DNA of 64,000 bases, from assembly GCF_001298735.1 (NCBI RefSeq), contig NZ_CYSP01000009.1:123836-187835 (forward strand). The letters are read 5' to 3'. Below, in pieces: positions 49,121 through 58,165 of this stretch. Numbering within the stretch: the stretch's first letter is position 1; each line of letters begins with the position of its first letter. This stretch comes from Propionispora sp. 2/2-37. Its GTDB lineage: Bacteria > Bacillota > Negativicutes > Propionisporales > Propionisporaceae. The translations under genes and the position numbers were made by a program. The notes beneath the pieces were generated by a model. It had not been told where the DNA came from. It saw only the letters and a list, made by a program, of their open reading frames with translations, and did no database searches.

Positions 49121-50431
49121 GTGTCACATAAAGGTGTGATTGCACGTGTGATTCCATGTAGTATTGCGGCGGAGTTAGAATTGCAATCAGGAGATAAACT
49201 ACTGAGTGTAAATGGACAGAAAATCAAAGATATTATAGAGTTAAGTTTTGCACTAGCTGATGAGAGTCTGGAATTGGTGATTGAAAAACAAGATGGGGAA
49301 CAGGAAATTATCGAATTGGAGAAAGACTATGACGAAGAATTGGGGATCGAATTTGAAAGTGCGGTCTTTGATGGCGTAAGACGCTGTGCCAATCGTTGTA
49401 TCTTTTGCTTTGTTGATCAGATGCCTCCGGGAATGCGAGAAAGTTTATATGTCAAGGACGACGATTATCGCCTGTCCTTTTTATATGGAAATTTTGTCAC
49501 CTTAACCAATGTTGGAAGTAATGATATAAAGCGGATTCGTAATTTGCATTTATCGCCATTATATGTTTCTGTACATGCGACAAATGGAACCGTACGGCAA
49601 AGTATGTTGAATAACCGCCGTGCCGCGCAAATCATGGAACAAATTCATTCATTGACTGAAACAGGGATAGAACTGCATACTCAGGTCGTACTGTGCCCGG
49701 GAATCAATGATGGTCAGGTTCTGGAACAGACGATCAGGGAGTTATACGCATTGCATCCTAAGATACTTTCTTTGGCAATTGTTCCAGTTGGCCTTAGCCG
49801 GTACCGGGACAGATGCTATCCTTTGGGTAAATTTTCCCCAAAAGAGGCGCAATATATTATTGATAGCATCCATACGTGGCAAATTAAATGCAGGCGAGAA
49901 TGCGGCAGTTCGTTCGTATATTTAGCGGACGAGTTTTATCTTTCGGGCGGTCGTGAGATACCCGAATACGATGTTTATGATGGATTTCCCCAGTTAGAAA
50001 ATGGTATCGGATTGGTACGTAATTTTTTGCAGGAATGGCGGGAGGCGGTCCGGGAAGAAAAGAACGGTTACTTAGAACCTCATTGTATTGATGTAGTTTG
50101 CGGGGTTTCGGCGAAGCCTATTTTACAATCATTGTGTAACGAAATGAAAATTAAAAATTTAAATGTTCGTTTGGTAGCTGTAAATAATAATTTTTTTGGT
50201 CCGGATATTACAGTTACAGGCCTGCTTACGGGTAAAGATATTATTTCAGAACTTAAATCCTTGACGGGACCACGGACAGGTGTTATTATTCCAGGGATAG
50301 CTTTGCGAAAAGGTGAGAATATATTTCTAGATGACAGTACACCGGAAGATATTGTTGCTTCCTTAGGCGTGCCTGTGCGCATTGCTCATGGTGCAGGTGA
50401 GTTGTATAATTTATTGACTGCTTGGCGTTGA
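49121..50431 (+). CDS. DUF512 radical-SAM-like protein with PDZ domain
   Basis: A 436 aa protein with an N-terminal PDZ-like domain (GVIARVIPCSIAAELELQSGDKLLSVNGQ), a radical-SAM-type cysteine motif CANRCIFCFVDQMPPGMRES (about 90) and the DUF512 C-terminal region (PDITVTGLLTGKDIISEL). Such proteins are widespread in Clostridia next to der and are of unknown function. GTG 49121 after GAGGTGA gives the family-like start; the upstream open frame overlaps the spoIIP terminator. Confidence 0.9.
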   Translation: MSHKGVIARVIPCSIAAELELQSGDKLLSVNGQKIKDIIELSFALADESLELVIEKQDGEQEIIELEKDYDEELGIEFESAVFDGVRRCANRCIFCFVDQMPPGMRESLYVKDDDYRLSFLYGNFVTLTNVGSNDIKRIRNLHLSPLYVSVHATNGTVRQSMLNNRRAAQIMEQIHSLTETGIELHTQVVLCPGINDGQVLEQTIRELYALHPKILSLAIVPVGLSRYRDRCYPLGKFSPKEAQYIIDSIHTWQIKCRRECGSSFVYLADEFYLSGGREIPEYDVYDGFPQLENGIGLVRNFLQEWREAVREEKNGYLEPHCIDVVCGVSAKPILQSLCNEMKIKNLNVRLVAVNNNFFGPDITVTGLLTGKDIISELKSLTGPRTGVIIPGIALRKGENIFLDDSTPEDIVASLGVPVRIAHGAGELYNLLTAWR

Positions 50432-50471
50432 GCAAGGCTACGAATAGAATTTGATTAATATAGGTGATAAA

Positions 50472-51797
50472 ATGAATAAACCAATTGTTGCGATTGTAGG
50501 CCGTCCGAATGTTGGGAAATCGACATTGTTTAATCGTATTGGGAAAAAACGAGTGTCCATTGTAGAAGATATGCCGGGAGTGACCCGTGACCGTATTTAT
50601 TTGGATGCGGAATGGCTTGGGCACGAATTTACCATGATTGACACCGGAGGAATTGAACTGGAAACAGATGACAGAATATTGACGGCGATACGGCATCAGG
50701 CACAGTTAGCTATAGAAGAGGCCGATGTGATATTGTTTATTGTTGATGGTAAAACCGGCGTCACGACTTCGGATGAAGAGGTTAGTAATATATTACGCAA
50801 TACACGTAAACCGGTATTGTTGGTTGTTAACAAAGTAGATACCATTAAGGATAATCACGAGATTTACGAGTTTTATAATCTGGGATTGGGCGATCCTATA
50901 CCGGTTTCTGCAGCTAATATTTTAAACCTCGGCGATTTGTTGGATAAAGTCATTGAATCTTTACCGACGCAAGCAGAGACGGAAGAGGAAAGCGATGAAA
51001 TTAAAGTAGCGGTAATCGGCCGTCCCAATGTGGGTAAATCTTCACTTGTCAACGCATTGATTGGAGAAGAGCGTGTTATTGTTAGTGACATTGCCGGTAC
51101 TACCAGAGATGCGATTGATACTCATTTTGTCAAGGATGATACAAAATTTGTCTTGATTGATACGGCTGGTATGCGCCGCAAAGGGAAAATCGAACTTCCG
51201 GTGGAGCGATATAGTGTCATTCGTTCCTTGCGTGCAGTTGACAGAGCGGATGTCGTTCTGGTCGTTATTGACGCTGCAGAAGGGATTACTGAACAAGATA
51301 AAAAAATTGCAGGGTATGCCCATGAGGCTGGGAAGGCCAGTGTGATTGTTGTAAATAAATGGGATCTAGTGGAAAAAGACAGCAAGACTTCACTGCGTTA
51401 TACAGAAAGTATTCGGAGTGAATTGGGGTTTATGCAGTATTCTCCGGTCGTATTTACTTCAGCATTAACCAGGCAGCGGGTAACCCGTCTTACAGAGTTA
51501 GCAAAGTTTGTTGCCGAGCAGCATAGTATGAGGGTAAGCACCAGTGTGTTAAATCAAGTGATTGAAGATGCTGTGGCAATCAACCCTCCCCCATCAGCCC
51601 ATGGTAGAAGATTAAAAATCTATTTTGCTACACAGCCGGATGTTAGACCGCCAACCTTTATTTTTTTCGTCAATGATCCGGAAACCATGCATTTTTCTTA
51701 TTTACGCTTTTTGGAGAATAAGTTACGGGAGAGTTTTGGCTTTGAGGGAACCCCACTTAAACTGGTGGTCCGTGGTAAAAAAGAAAAAGACGAATAA
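50472..51797 (+). CDS. der: Ribosome biogenesis GTPase Der (EngA)
   Basis: Der is an essential double GTPase for 50S assembly. The 441 aa product shows two G-domains: G1 [14 protein letters not shown] (8-21), G3 DTGG, NKVD, and the second [18 protein letters not shown] (about 183), [21 protein letters not shown], then the KH-like C-terminal domain ([36 protein letters not shown]). ATG 50472 follows AGGTGAT. It lies between the DUF512 gene and plsY. Confidence 0.97.
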   Translation: MNKPIVAIVGRPNVGKSTLFNRIGKKRVSIVEDMPGVTRDRIYLDAEWLGHEFTMIDTGGIELETDDRILTAIRHQAQLAIEEADVILFIVDGKTGVTTSDEEVSNILRNTRKPVLLVVNKVDTIKDNHEIYEFYNLGLGDPIPVSAANILNLGDLLDKVIESLPTQAETEEESDEIKVAVIGRPNVGKSSLVNALIGEERVIVSDIAGTTRDAIDTHFVKDDTKFVLIDTAGMRRKGKIELPVERYSVIRSLRAVDRADVVLVVIDAAEGITEQDKKIAGYAHEAGKASVIVVNKWDLVEKDSKTSLRYTESIRSELGFMQYSPVVFTSALTRQRVTRLTELAKFVAEQHSMRVSTSVLNQVIEDAVAINPPPSAHGRRLKIYFATQPDVRPPTFIFFVNDPETMHFSYLRFLENKLRESFGFEGTPLKLVVRGKKEKDE

Positions 51798-51820
51798 TTT
51801 ATTTACATAGGGTGAAGAGA

Positions 51821-52447
51821 ATGGAATATATGATTGTTATCATGCTTGGTTACGTAGTTGGTTCTGTCCCCAGCGGATTGCTGATTGGTAGACTGCTAAA
51901 AGACGTTGATTTAAGGCAATATGGCAGTAAAAATATCGGCGCAACCAATGCTTTTCGTGTGTTAGGGCCTTGGCCGGCTTTGTGTGTTTTTTTGGCAGAT
52001 GCGCTTAAAGGGGTTGCAGGGGTTATCCTGGGGAAAATCCTTCTAGCAACGCCGCTGGCCATGTTGGCCGGCGGGATTGCAACTATGGCCGGACATAACT
52101 GGTCGTTGTTTCTTCGGTTTACAGGTGGCCGAGGTGTTGCTACCGGATTGGGTGTGATTGCGGTATTAGTACCAAATGTTACTGTAATAGTATTTTTTTT
52201 GTGGGCAGTTATTGTTTTTGCTACACGTTATGTTTCACTGGCTTCGGTGGTAGCGGCCGTTATGGTACCGATTACTATGTGGGGATTAAAAGAAAGGACA
52301 GAGTTTTTTTTCTTTGGTATCATAGCGGCAGCCTTTGTGGTAATCCGCCATAAAGATAATATAAAACGGTTATTGCGGGGAGAAGAATTAAAAATTAAAG
52401 CTCATAGCCATATCGCGAGTACAAAAGAAAAAGTTAAGGATAAGTAG
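51821..52447 (+). CDS. plsY: Acyl-phosphate:glycerol-3-phosphate acyltransferase
   Basis: PlsY is a membrane enzyme that acylates glycerol-3-phosphate in the first step of phospholipid synthesis. The 208 aa protein has five hydrophobic segments and the three conserved motifs: GSVPSGLLIGRL, the glycerol-3-phosphate/acyl-phosphate site GSKNIGATNAFRVLG (about 37-51) and GHNWSLFLRFTGGRGVATGLG (about 93-113). ATG 51821 follows AGGGTGAAG. It closes the run that starts at the DUF1614 gene. Confidence 0.95.
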   Translation: MEYMIVIMLGYVVGSVPSGLLIGRLLKDVDLRQYGSKNIGATNAFRVLGPWPALCVFLADALKGVAGVILGKILLATPLAMLAGGIATMAGHNWSLFLRFTGGRGVATGLGVIAVLVPNVTVIVFFLWAVIVFATRYVSLASVVAAVMVPITMWGLKERTEFFFFGIIAAAFVVIRHKDNIKRLLRGEELKIKAHSHIASTKEKVKDK

Positions 52448-52451
52448 TGAT

Positions 52452-52488
52452 AGAAAAAAGAGTGGGAAAACTTCCCACTCTTTTTTCT
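52452..52488 (+). terminator. Terminator after plsY
   Basis: A perfect 17 bp stem (52452-52468 with 52472-52488) containing AGAGTGGGAA, with AAC loop. Confidence 0.85.
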
Positions 52489-52496
52489 ATACAGTA

Positions 52497-52522
52497 ATAT
52501 TCTAAGCGGCATGTCATATATT
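52497..52522 (+). promoter_or_regulatory. Sigma-E-like promoter for spoIVA
   Basis: ATA (52497-52499), 15 bases, CATATATT (52515-52522). The -10 has CATAnAnT of the sigma-E consensus. spoIVA is transcribed by sigma-E in Bacillus. A leader of about 155 bases follows. Confidence 0.5.
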
Positions 52523-52687
52523 TATTAATGATTAATCAAGCTGTGTTCATTGTTTGACTATTAAACAGGCGTGGTATAAAAATAGTTTGTGCTGAAAGCC
52601 GTCGCAGTACGTTGTGGGAGAGGAGTTGGTTGCCGCCTAACGTGTTATTTTGCCAGGTAAAACAAGCAGCAATGGGGAGGGAGAAAA

Positions 52688-54166
52688 ATGGAAAAATTCG
52701 ATTTGTTCCGCGATATTGCCGAACGTACTGGCGGCGATATTTATATTGGTGTTGTAGGACCCGTGCGCACCGGTAAGTCGACGTTTATTAAGCGTTTTAT
52801 GGAGAACATGGTGTTACCGAATATTACGGACCCTTATGAAAAAGAACGGGCAAAAGATGAATTGCCGCAAAGTGCCGGCGGCAAAACAATTATGACTACT
52901 GAACCCAAATTTATTCCGAATGAAGCAGTAAAGATCAGTGTGAATGATAATGTCAGTGTTCAGGTACGCCTGGTGGATTGTGTCGGCTACACGGTAGAAG
53001 GTGCTTTAGGTTATGAAGAAGAAACAGGACCGCGGATGGTTTTAACTCCGTGGTTTGATAATGAAATACCATTTCAGGAAGCTGCTGAATTGGGAACAAA
53101 GAAAGTCATTACCGAACATTCAACTATTGGTTTGGTCGTAACAACCGATGGCAGTGTTACCGACTTGGCCAGAGAGAAATATATCGAAGCGGAAGAAAGA
53201 GTTGTAAACGAACTGAAAGAATTGGAAAAACCTTTTCTGGTCATTCTCAATACGAACCGGCCAACTACCAAAGAAACCCGTGAACTAGTGGCTAAATTGG
53301 AGAATAACTATGATGTTCCGGTGATTCCCGTTGATTGTGCGCAGCTAAATCAAGATGATATTTATGCTGTTTTACAGGAAGTATTGTATGAATTTCCGGT
53401 AAAAGAGGTAAACATTTCTCTTCCGAAATGGATCGAGGAGTTGGATACGGAACATTGGTTGAAAGAGAAATTTACTGGTGCGGTGGAAGAAGTAATTCAG
53501 TATGTTAAGCGGCTACGGGATATTGATAGAGCAATTGATGATTTGTCCGGGTATGAATTTGTTGCTGATGTAATTCTGCATGATATGGATCTGGGCAATG
53601 GCATTGCCGTCATTGAGATTACGGCACGTGGTGATCTTTTTTATCAAGTGCTTGAAGAGCTTACCGGGTTTACCATTGCAGGGGAGCACCACTTACTACG
53701 CCTAATGCAGGATCTGGCGGTGGCAAAACGGGAATACGATAAAATGGCTGATGCTCTGGAGCAGGTACGGGATACGGGATATGGTATTGTACCGCCGCAG
53801 CTTGAAGAAATGGTTTTGGAGGAACCGGAAATCATCCGCACTGGCAATCGTTTTGGTGTTCGCTTAAAAGCATCTGCACCTTCCTTGCATATTATTAAGA
53901 CCGATATTCAAACGGAAATTTCGCCGATAATCGGTACAGAAAAACAAAGTGAAGAACTTATTCAATATTTGATGCGCGAATTTGAGGGAGAACCGGAGAA
54001 AATTTGGCGGACCAATTTATTTGGTAAATCGCTTAATTCTTTGGTTCGTGAAAGTATTCAGAACAAACTTTCCGGTATGCCGGAGTCTGCTCAGGTTAAA
54101 CTTCGGGATACATTACAACGGGTTGTAAATGAAGGTAGCGGTGGTTTAATCTGTATCATATTTTAA
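52688..54166 (+). CDS. spoIVA: Stage IV sporulation protein A
   Basis: SpoIVA is an ATPase that polymerises as the coat basement layer on the forespore surface. The 492 aa length equals Bacillus SpoIVA (492 aa). The Walker A is in YIGVVGPVRTGKSTFIKRFME (about 20-40), followed by DPYEKERAKDELPQSAGGKTIMTTEPKFIPNEA and the C-terminal part ending GSGGLICIIF, where SpoVM and SpoVID contacts are made. GGGAGGG precedes ATG 52688. A sigma-E-like promoter and a terminator bracket the gene. Confidence 0.97.
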   Translation: MEKFDLFRDIAERTGGDIYIGVVGPVRTGKSTFIKRFMENMVLPNITDPYEKERAKDELPQSAGGKTIMTTEPKFIPNEAVKISVNDNVSVQVRLVDCVGYTVEGALGYEEETGPRMVLTPWFDNEIPFQEAAELGTKKVITEHSTIGLVVTTDGSVTDLAREKYIEAEERVVNELKELEKPFLVILNTNRPTTKETRELVAKLENNYDVPVIPVDCAQLNQDDIYAVLQEVLYEFPVKEVNISLPKWIEELDTEHWLKEKFTGAVEEVIQYVKRLRDIDRAIDDLSGYEFVADVILHDMDLGNGIAVIEITARGDLFYQVLEELTGFTIAGEHHLLRLMQDLAVAKREYDKMADALEQVRDTGYGIVPPQLEEMVLEEPEIIRTGNRFGVRLKASAPSLHIIKTDIQTEISPIIGTEKQSEELIQYLMREFEGEPEKIWRTNLFGKSLNSLVRESIQNKLSGMPESAQVKLRDTLQRVVNEGSGGLICIIF

Positions 54167-54173
54167 TTTATCA

Positions 54174-54208
54174 AGTCAGTCTGTCAGGGCTGACTGATTT
54201 TTTTATTT
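54174..54208 (+). terminator. Terminator after spoIVA
   Basis: AGTCAG near 54175 pairs with CTGACT near 54190, followed by GATTTTTTTATTTT. Confidence 0.7.
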
Positions 54209-54293
54209 TCTCTTGTAATTTGTGCTAAAAAGATGATATAATGTCTACCATAAAAAGATATTTATCCTTTGACGGGGTACTGGAGGGAAAACA

Positions 54294-54740
54294 GTGGCAG
54301 GACAGAAATCAGGCTTTTTTCTGGTACGGGAAGAAATTTTGCCAGAAGCGATAAAGAAAACCATCAAGGTAAAAGATTTGCTCAAACGTGGTGAAGCACG
54401 CACTATCAACGAGGCTGTTGAAAAGATGGAACTCAGCCGCAGTGCATATTATAAGTACAAAGATTATGTATTTCCTTTTTATGAAGCCAGCCGGGAAAAG
54501 ATTGTCACGCTAGCGTTACTTTTAGAACATAAGCAGGGTGTTTTATCCAGAGTGTTAAATACCATTGCCGGAGAGCATGGCAGCATTTTGACCATTAACC
54601 AGGGAATTCCTTTACAAGGAGTGGCTAATGCCACCGTATCTTTAGAAACCGCTGATTTATCCATTGATTTGGAGGCTCTTTTAGATAAATTACGCATGGT
54701 TGAAGGGGTAAAACGCTTGGAAGTATTGGGCCAAGAATAG
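54294..54740 (+). CDS. pheB: ACT-domain protein PheB (UPF0735)
   Basis: A 148 aa regulator-like protein with an N-terminal helical part (FLVREEILPEAIKKTIKVKDLL, then SRSAYYKYKDYVFPFYEA, HTH-like) and a C-terminal ACT domain (VTLALLLEHKQGVLSRVLNTIAGEHGSILTINQGIPL). PheB was named from a phenylalanine link in Bacillus; here it heads pheB-hom-thrB, so it may sense an amino acid of the aspartate family. GTG 54294 follows GGAGGG. Confidence 0.9.
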   Translation: MAGQKSGFFLVREEILPEAIKKTIKVKDLLKRGEARTINEAVEKMELSRSAYYKYKDYVFPFYEASREKIVTLALLLEHKQGVLSRVLNTIAGEHGSILTINQGIPLQGVANATVSLETADLSIDLEALLDKLRMVEGVKRLEVLGQE

Positions 54741-54757
54741 AGAGGGGACATAAGTGC

Positions 54758-56053
54758 ATGAAAAATTCAATAAACATAGGCTTATTAGGCTTGGGAACTG
54801 TTGGTTCCGGTGTCGTAAAAGTTCTTGCTAATAATGCTCAGAATATTGCACAAAAAGTGGGAATACCAATTCATATAAAAAAAATTATGGTTCGCAATCC
54901 GAATAAACGCCGTAATGTTGCTGTTGATCAATTGCTCACGACAAAGGTTGATGATATTATCAATGATCCGGAAATTGACATTGTTGTGGAATTAATCGGT
55001 GGTGAAACCACAGCAAAAGAATATATGCTAAGGGCTTTACAGGCGGGAAAGCATGTCGTAACAGCCAATAAAGATGTCATGGCAAAGTATGGACGTGAGC
55101 TATTTGAGATCGCTGAAGTTAACAGACTGGATCTGATGTTTGAAGCCAGTGTTGGTGGTGGCATCCCCATTATCCGTCCATTAAAACAATGCTTGGCCGG
55201 GAATAAAATTAGTGAGGTAATGGGCATTGTTAATGGGACAACAAATTATATGCTTACCAAAATGACCAATGAACGGCTGGATTTTGATGAAGTATTGGCT
55301 GAAGCGCAGGAAAAAGGTTATGCAGAAGCTGATCCGACTGCTGATGTTGGTGGTTTGGATGCCGCTCGGAAGATTGCTATTTTGGCGTCTATTGCTTTTG
55401 GGGCACGAGTGAGTTTAAACGATGTATATGTGGAGGGAATTACGAATATTGCCAAGGAAGACATTGAATATGCCACGGAATTTGGTTATGTCATTAAGCT
55501 GTTAGGCATTGCCAGGGAAGATGGAAAAGGGATTGATGTGCGCGTCCATCCGGCCTTTATTCCGAAAACTCATCCGCTGGCTGCTGTACAGGATGTGTTC
55601 AATGCTATTTTTGTCAAAGGCGATGCGGTGGGAGAAGCTATGTTTTATGGCCGTGGTGCCGGCGAACTGCCGACAGCCAGTGCAGTCGTTGCCGACATTA
55701 TTGATGTCGCTAGAGACATTCGGTATCACGTTACCAGTCGAATTCTTTGTACTTGTTTCGAGCAGAAGAGTATCTGTCCGGTAGAAAAAACGGAGGCACA
55801 GTATTACGTCCGGTTATTGGTAGACGACAAGCCAGGGGTTTTTGCGGCTATTGCCGGTTCGTTTGCGGCTGAACAGGTCAGCTTGAATTCAGTAATTCAA
55901 AAACGTAAGGTAAATCGTTGTGCAGAGGTTGTCTTGATCACTAACCGGGTTTCCGATGCCAATTTGCGGTCAGCAATCAGTATTTTAAAGGATATGTCGG
56001 TAGTAAATCAAATCCGCAGCGTAATTCGCGTGGAGGCAGGAACGATTGGATAA
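54758..56053 (+). CDS. hom: Homoserine dehydrogenase
   Basis: Hom reduces aspartate semialdehyde to homoserine. The 431 aa protein has the NAD(P) fold (IGLLGLGTVGSGVVKVL, 5-21), the catalytic region GIVNGTTNYMLTKM and ADPTADVGGLDAARKIAILA (about 180-215) and a C-terminal ACT domain (YYVRLLVDDKPGVFAAIAGSFAAEQVSLN, about 348-377), so threonine feedback is likely. The order pheB-hom-thrB is a common Firmicute operon. Confidence 0.96.
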   Translation: MKNSINIGLLGLGTVGSGVVKVLANNAQNIAQKVGIPIHIKKIMVRNPNKRRNVAVDQLLTTKVDDIINDPEIDIVVELIGGETTAKEYMLRALQAGKHVVTANKDVMAKYGRELFEIAEVNRLDLMFEASVGGGIPIIRPLKQCLAGNKISEVMGIVNGTTNYMLTKMTNERLDFDEVLAEAQEKGYAEADPTADVGGLDAARKIAILASIAFGARVSLNDVYVEGITNIAKEDIEYATEFGYVIKLLGIAREDGKGIDVRVHPAFIPKTHPLAAVQDVFNAIFVKGDAVGEAMFYGRGAGELPTASAVVADIIDVARDIRYHVTSRILCTCFEQKSICPVEKTEAQYYVRLLVDDKPGVFAAIAGSFAAEQVSLNSVIQKRKVNRCAEVVLITNRVSDANLRSAISILKDMSVVNQIRSVIRVEAGTIG

Positions 56054-56093
56054 TAAATAAAAAAGAAGCGCACCTAGATAGTCTGGAGGACTT

Positions 56094-57017
56094 ATGTTAA
56101 ATACTGTAAAAGTACGTGTTCCGGGTACAACGGCTAATTGTGGCCCGGGTTTTGATGCTATTGGTATTGCTTGTACGATTTATAATGAACTTGAACTTTA
56201 TGCAAATTATAATAAAAAGTTAACGATAGAAATTCACGGTGAAGGGGCACAGGCTATTCCTACTACTGAAAGAAATATTGTCTGGCAGGCGGTAAAGACG
56301 GTTTTTCAAAAAGTAGGTTATCCTTGTCAGGGAATTAAAATTATAATGAATAACCGTATTCCTCTGGCGCGTGGGCTGGGTAGTAGTGCGGCAGCCATTG
56401 TCGGGGGGCTTGTAGCGGCCAATGCGATTTGTGGAAATCAGCTGTCGGATCAACAGCTTTTGGATTTAGCTACAGCGTTAGAGGGGCACCCGGATAATGT
56501 TGCCCCTGCTCTTTTTGGTGGTATAGCCTTAAGTGCGGTAGAAACCTCGGATAAAGGCATTCGCCGTGCACATTGTCTCCGTTTTATTCCGCCGTCGTTA
56601 TTGAAAATGGTCGTGGCCATCCCAGATTTTACGTTGTCCACCAAGGCCTCGCGCCAGGTTTTACCCCAGGCGGTACCTTTGCAGGACGCTGTGTTTAATA
56701 TCAGTCGGACTGCCATTTTGATTGGGGCTTTGTGTCAGGGGAAATTTGAATACTTGCGCTACGCGCTGGAAGACAGATTGCATCAGCCGTATCGCAAGAA
56801 ATTGGTTCCGGGAATGGATGCGGTTTTTAATGCCGCTATGGACAATGGTGCTTTAGGTGTAGCTTTAAGTGGAGCCGGTCCATGCTTGATTGCATTTACT
56901 GAAACCAATATGAAGCGTATTGGTGAAGGCATGCTGAAAGCTTTTGCTGAACATCAGATTACAGCGTCATATCATGAATTGACGATAGATGCTGAGGGGG
57001 CTAAAATAATTTCTTAA
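56094..57017 (+). CDS. thrB: Homoserine kinase
   Basis: ThrB phosphorylates homoserine on the way to threonine. The 307 aa GHMP-family kinase begins VKVRVPGTTANCGPGFDAIGIAC and has the ATP site IPLARGLGSSAAAIVGGLVAAN (about 86-107) and GALGVALSGAGPCLIAFTE (motif 3, about 255). ATG 56094 with GGAGG, 40 bases behind hom. The operon stops here; thrC is not in the window. Confidence 0.96.
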   Translation: MLNTVKVRVPGTTANCGPGFDAIGIACTIYNELELYANYNKKLTIEIHGEGAQAIPTTERNIVWQAVKTVFQKVGYPCQGIKIIMNNRIPLARGLGSSAAAIVGGLVAANAICGNQLSDQQLLDLATALEGHPDNVAPALFGGIALSAVETSDKGIRRAHCLRFIPPSLLKMVVAIPDFTLSTKASRQVLPQAVPLQDAVFNISRTAILIGALCQGKFEYLRYALEDRLHQPYRKKLVPGMDAVFNAAMDNGALGVALSGAGPCLIAFTETNMKRIGEGMLKAFAEHQITASYHELTIDAEGAKIIS

Positions 57018-57043
57018 TTGCAAATTCTTATTTAGGATTTCTG

Positions 57044-57072
57044 TTGACATATCATCTGAAAAAAGGTACAAT
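57044..57072 (+). promoter_or_regulatory. Promoter of tRNA-Pro
   Basis: TTGACA (57044-57049), exactly 17 bases, TACAAT (57067-57072), 14 bases ahead of the tRNA. Confidence 0.85.
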
Positions 57073-57085
57073 ATTTTTTGTCAGT

Positions 57086-57163
57086 CGGGGCGTAGCTCAG
57101 TTTGGCTAGAGCGCTACCTTGGGGTGGTAGAGGCCGCTGGTTCAAGTCCAGTCGCTCCGACCA
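57086..57163 (+). tRNA. tRNA-Pro(GGG)
   Basis: The sequence folds as a cloverleaf: acceptor CGGGGCG paired with CGCTCCG, D-arm with GCTCAG, anticodon stem CTACC/GGTAG with loop TTGGGGT, so anticodon GGG at 57121-57123, and T-arm GGTTCAAGTCC. CCA is encoded at the end. A terminator-like hairpin (AGGGCCTGCA-GAAA-TGCAGATCCT, about 57194-57219) follows. Confidence 0.95.
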
Positions 57164-57337
57164 AGTAAAAACCTTATAAAACCCAAATAAATCAAGGGCC
57201 TGCAGAAATGCAGATCCTTTGTTTTTGTTCCTAAAAGGATTGTGTAGCGAATGTAGTAAAGACATTTTTTATTCTGGCTTTGAGAAAGTTTGACGAAGAG
57301 GTCTCTGGTTTTATCCTAACTAAATGTCTATCAGATT

Positions 57338-57380
57338 TTCACAATTTCTTCATAAAATCTTCATAATTGCTGTTTATAAT
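57338..57380 (+). promoter_or_regulatory. Triple direct repeat and -10 element (response-regulator-type operator)
   Basis: TTCACAA at 57338, TTCATAA at 57349 and TTCATAA at 57360 are spaced exactly 11 bases apart and lead into TATAAT at 57375-57380. Direct repeats with 11 bp period placed at the -35 position are typical of OmpR-family activator sites. A gene for an OmpR-type regulator lies 0.8 kb downstream. Confidence 0.6.
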
Positions 57381-57416
57381 GATATATACAAAACCTTAAT
57401 GAGGAGGTAAGTATAT

Positions 57417-57917
57417 ATGGTTATGACACATTATATGGAGTTGCTGGCAGTCAATCAGCCATGGAATTTGATTATATACATGGTTATTCCGGTAGCTTTA
57501 GCAGAGGCTCTTGTCGCAACAGAATTTTTTACAGTATATCTACGCGGTTCCAATGCCGGAAACTGGAGAATATGGAATAAGTGGATAGGAATTATCCTCG
57601 GTTTTTATTTTCTAGGTATCTTTCTTAATTTAATGGCAACGGTTATTCCTAGTATTCAATGGCGCGGTATTGCTGATATTCTTGCCGTCGGAGCCTACCT
57701 TAGCGGTGTAATACCTCTGTTTAGTATTGCTTTATTAGAACTTGGTGCCATTGGCAAAGCGAAGTCCGAGGACGCGAAACTAAAACTCCATTTTATCTTG
57801 TTGACAGTATTTCTTGTTGTAGCTCATGTAGCCATGGTTTTTGGTATGGTTGATCCAACCATAATGGGATGGAATCCGGATATAACCGGAGGGCATATGC
57901 AGCATATAAAACATTAG
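57417..57917 (+). CDS. Four-helix membrane protein of unknown family (166 aa)
   Basis: Four hydrophobic segments (IIYMVIPVALAEALVATEFFTV, IGIILGFYFLGIFLNLMATVI, ADILAVGAYLSGVIPLFSIALLELG, FILLTVFLVVAHVAMVFGM). Conserved-looking His residues in the first and fourth segments and the tail (GHMQHIKH) could bind haem or metal; this is inference. No family recognised with confidence. GGAGGTAAG precedes the ATG, and an intrinsic terminator follows, so it is a monocistronic gene behind the TTCAYAA repeats. Confidence 0.75.
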   Translation: MVMTHYMELLAVNQPWNLIIYMVIPVALAEALVATEFFTVYLRGSNAGNWRIWNKWIGIILGFYFLGIFLNLMATVIPSIQWRGIADILAVGAYLSGVIPLFSIALLELGAIGKAKSEDAKLKLHFILLTVFLVVAHVAMVFGMVDPTIMGWNPDITGGHMQHIKH

Positions 57918-57934
57918 GAAAACTTTGTCTTAGA

Positions 57935-57962
57935 AGAACCACTCATAGAGTGGTTCTTTCTA
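57935..57962 (+). terminator. Terminator after the four-helix protein
   Basis: AGAACCACT (57935-57943) and AGTGGTTCT (57949-57957) with T-rich tail TTCTATA. Confidence 0.75.
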
Positions 57963-58165
57963 TAATTAAAGAGGAGATATAAAAAGAGCTATTGAAATTT
58001 ATGAGCCGCGGCTGTTGGGGCAGGATATAAAGGATAAAGCAGCGAAGCCAGATAAACGAATAATCTACGGTTATTATTAAATTTAAAAATCTTTTTCTTA
58101 CGTTGGATACTATAAAATTGAAAAAGGCAGACTGAATAGGTAAACAACAGGAAAGGAAGCACCGT

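Noticed and set aside
57970..58078. Coding remnant before the response regulator (AIEIYEPRLLGQDIKDK)
   Set aside because: No start codon with a ribosome binding site and no recognised family; chance frame cannot be excluded.
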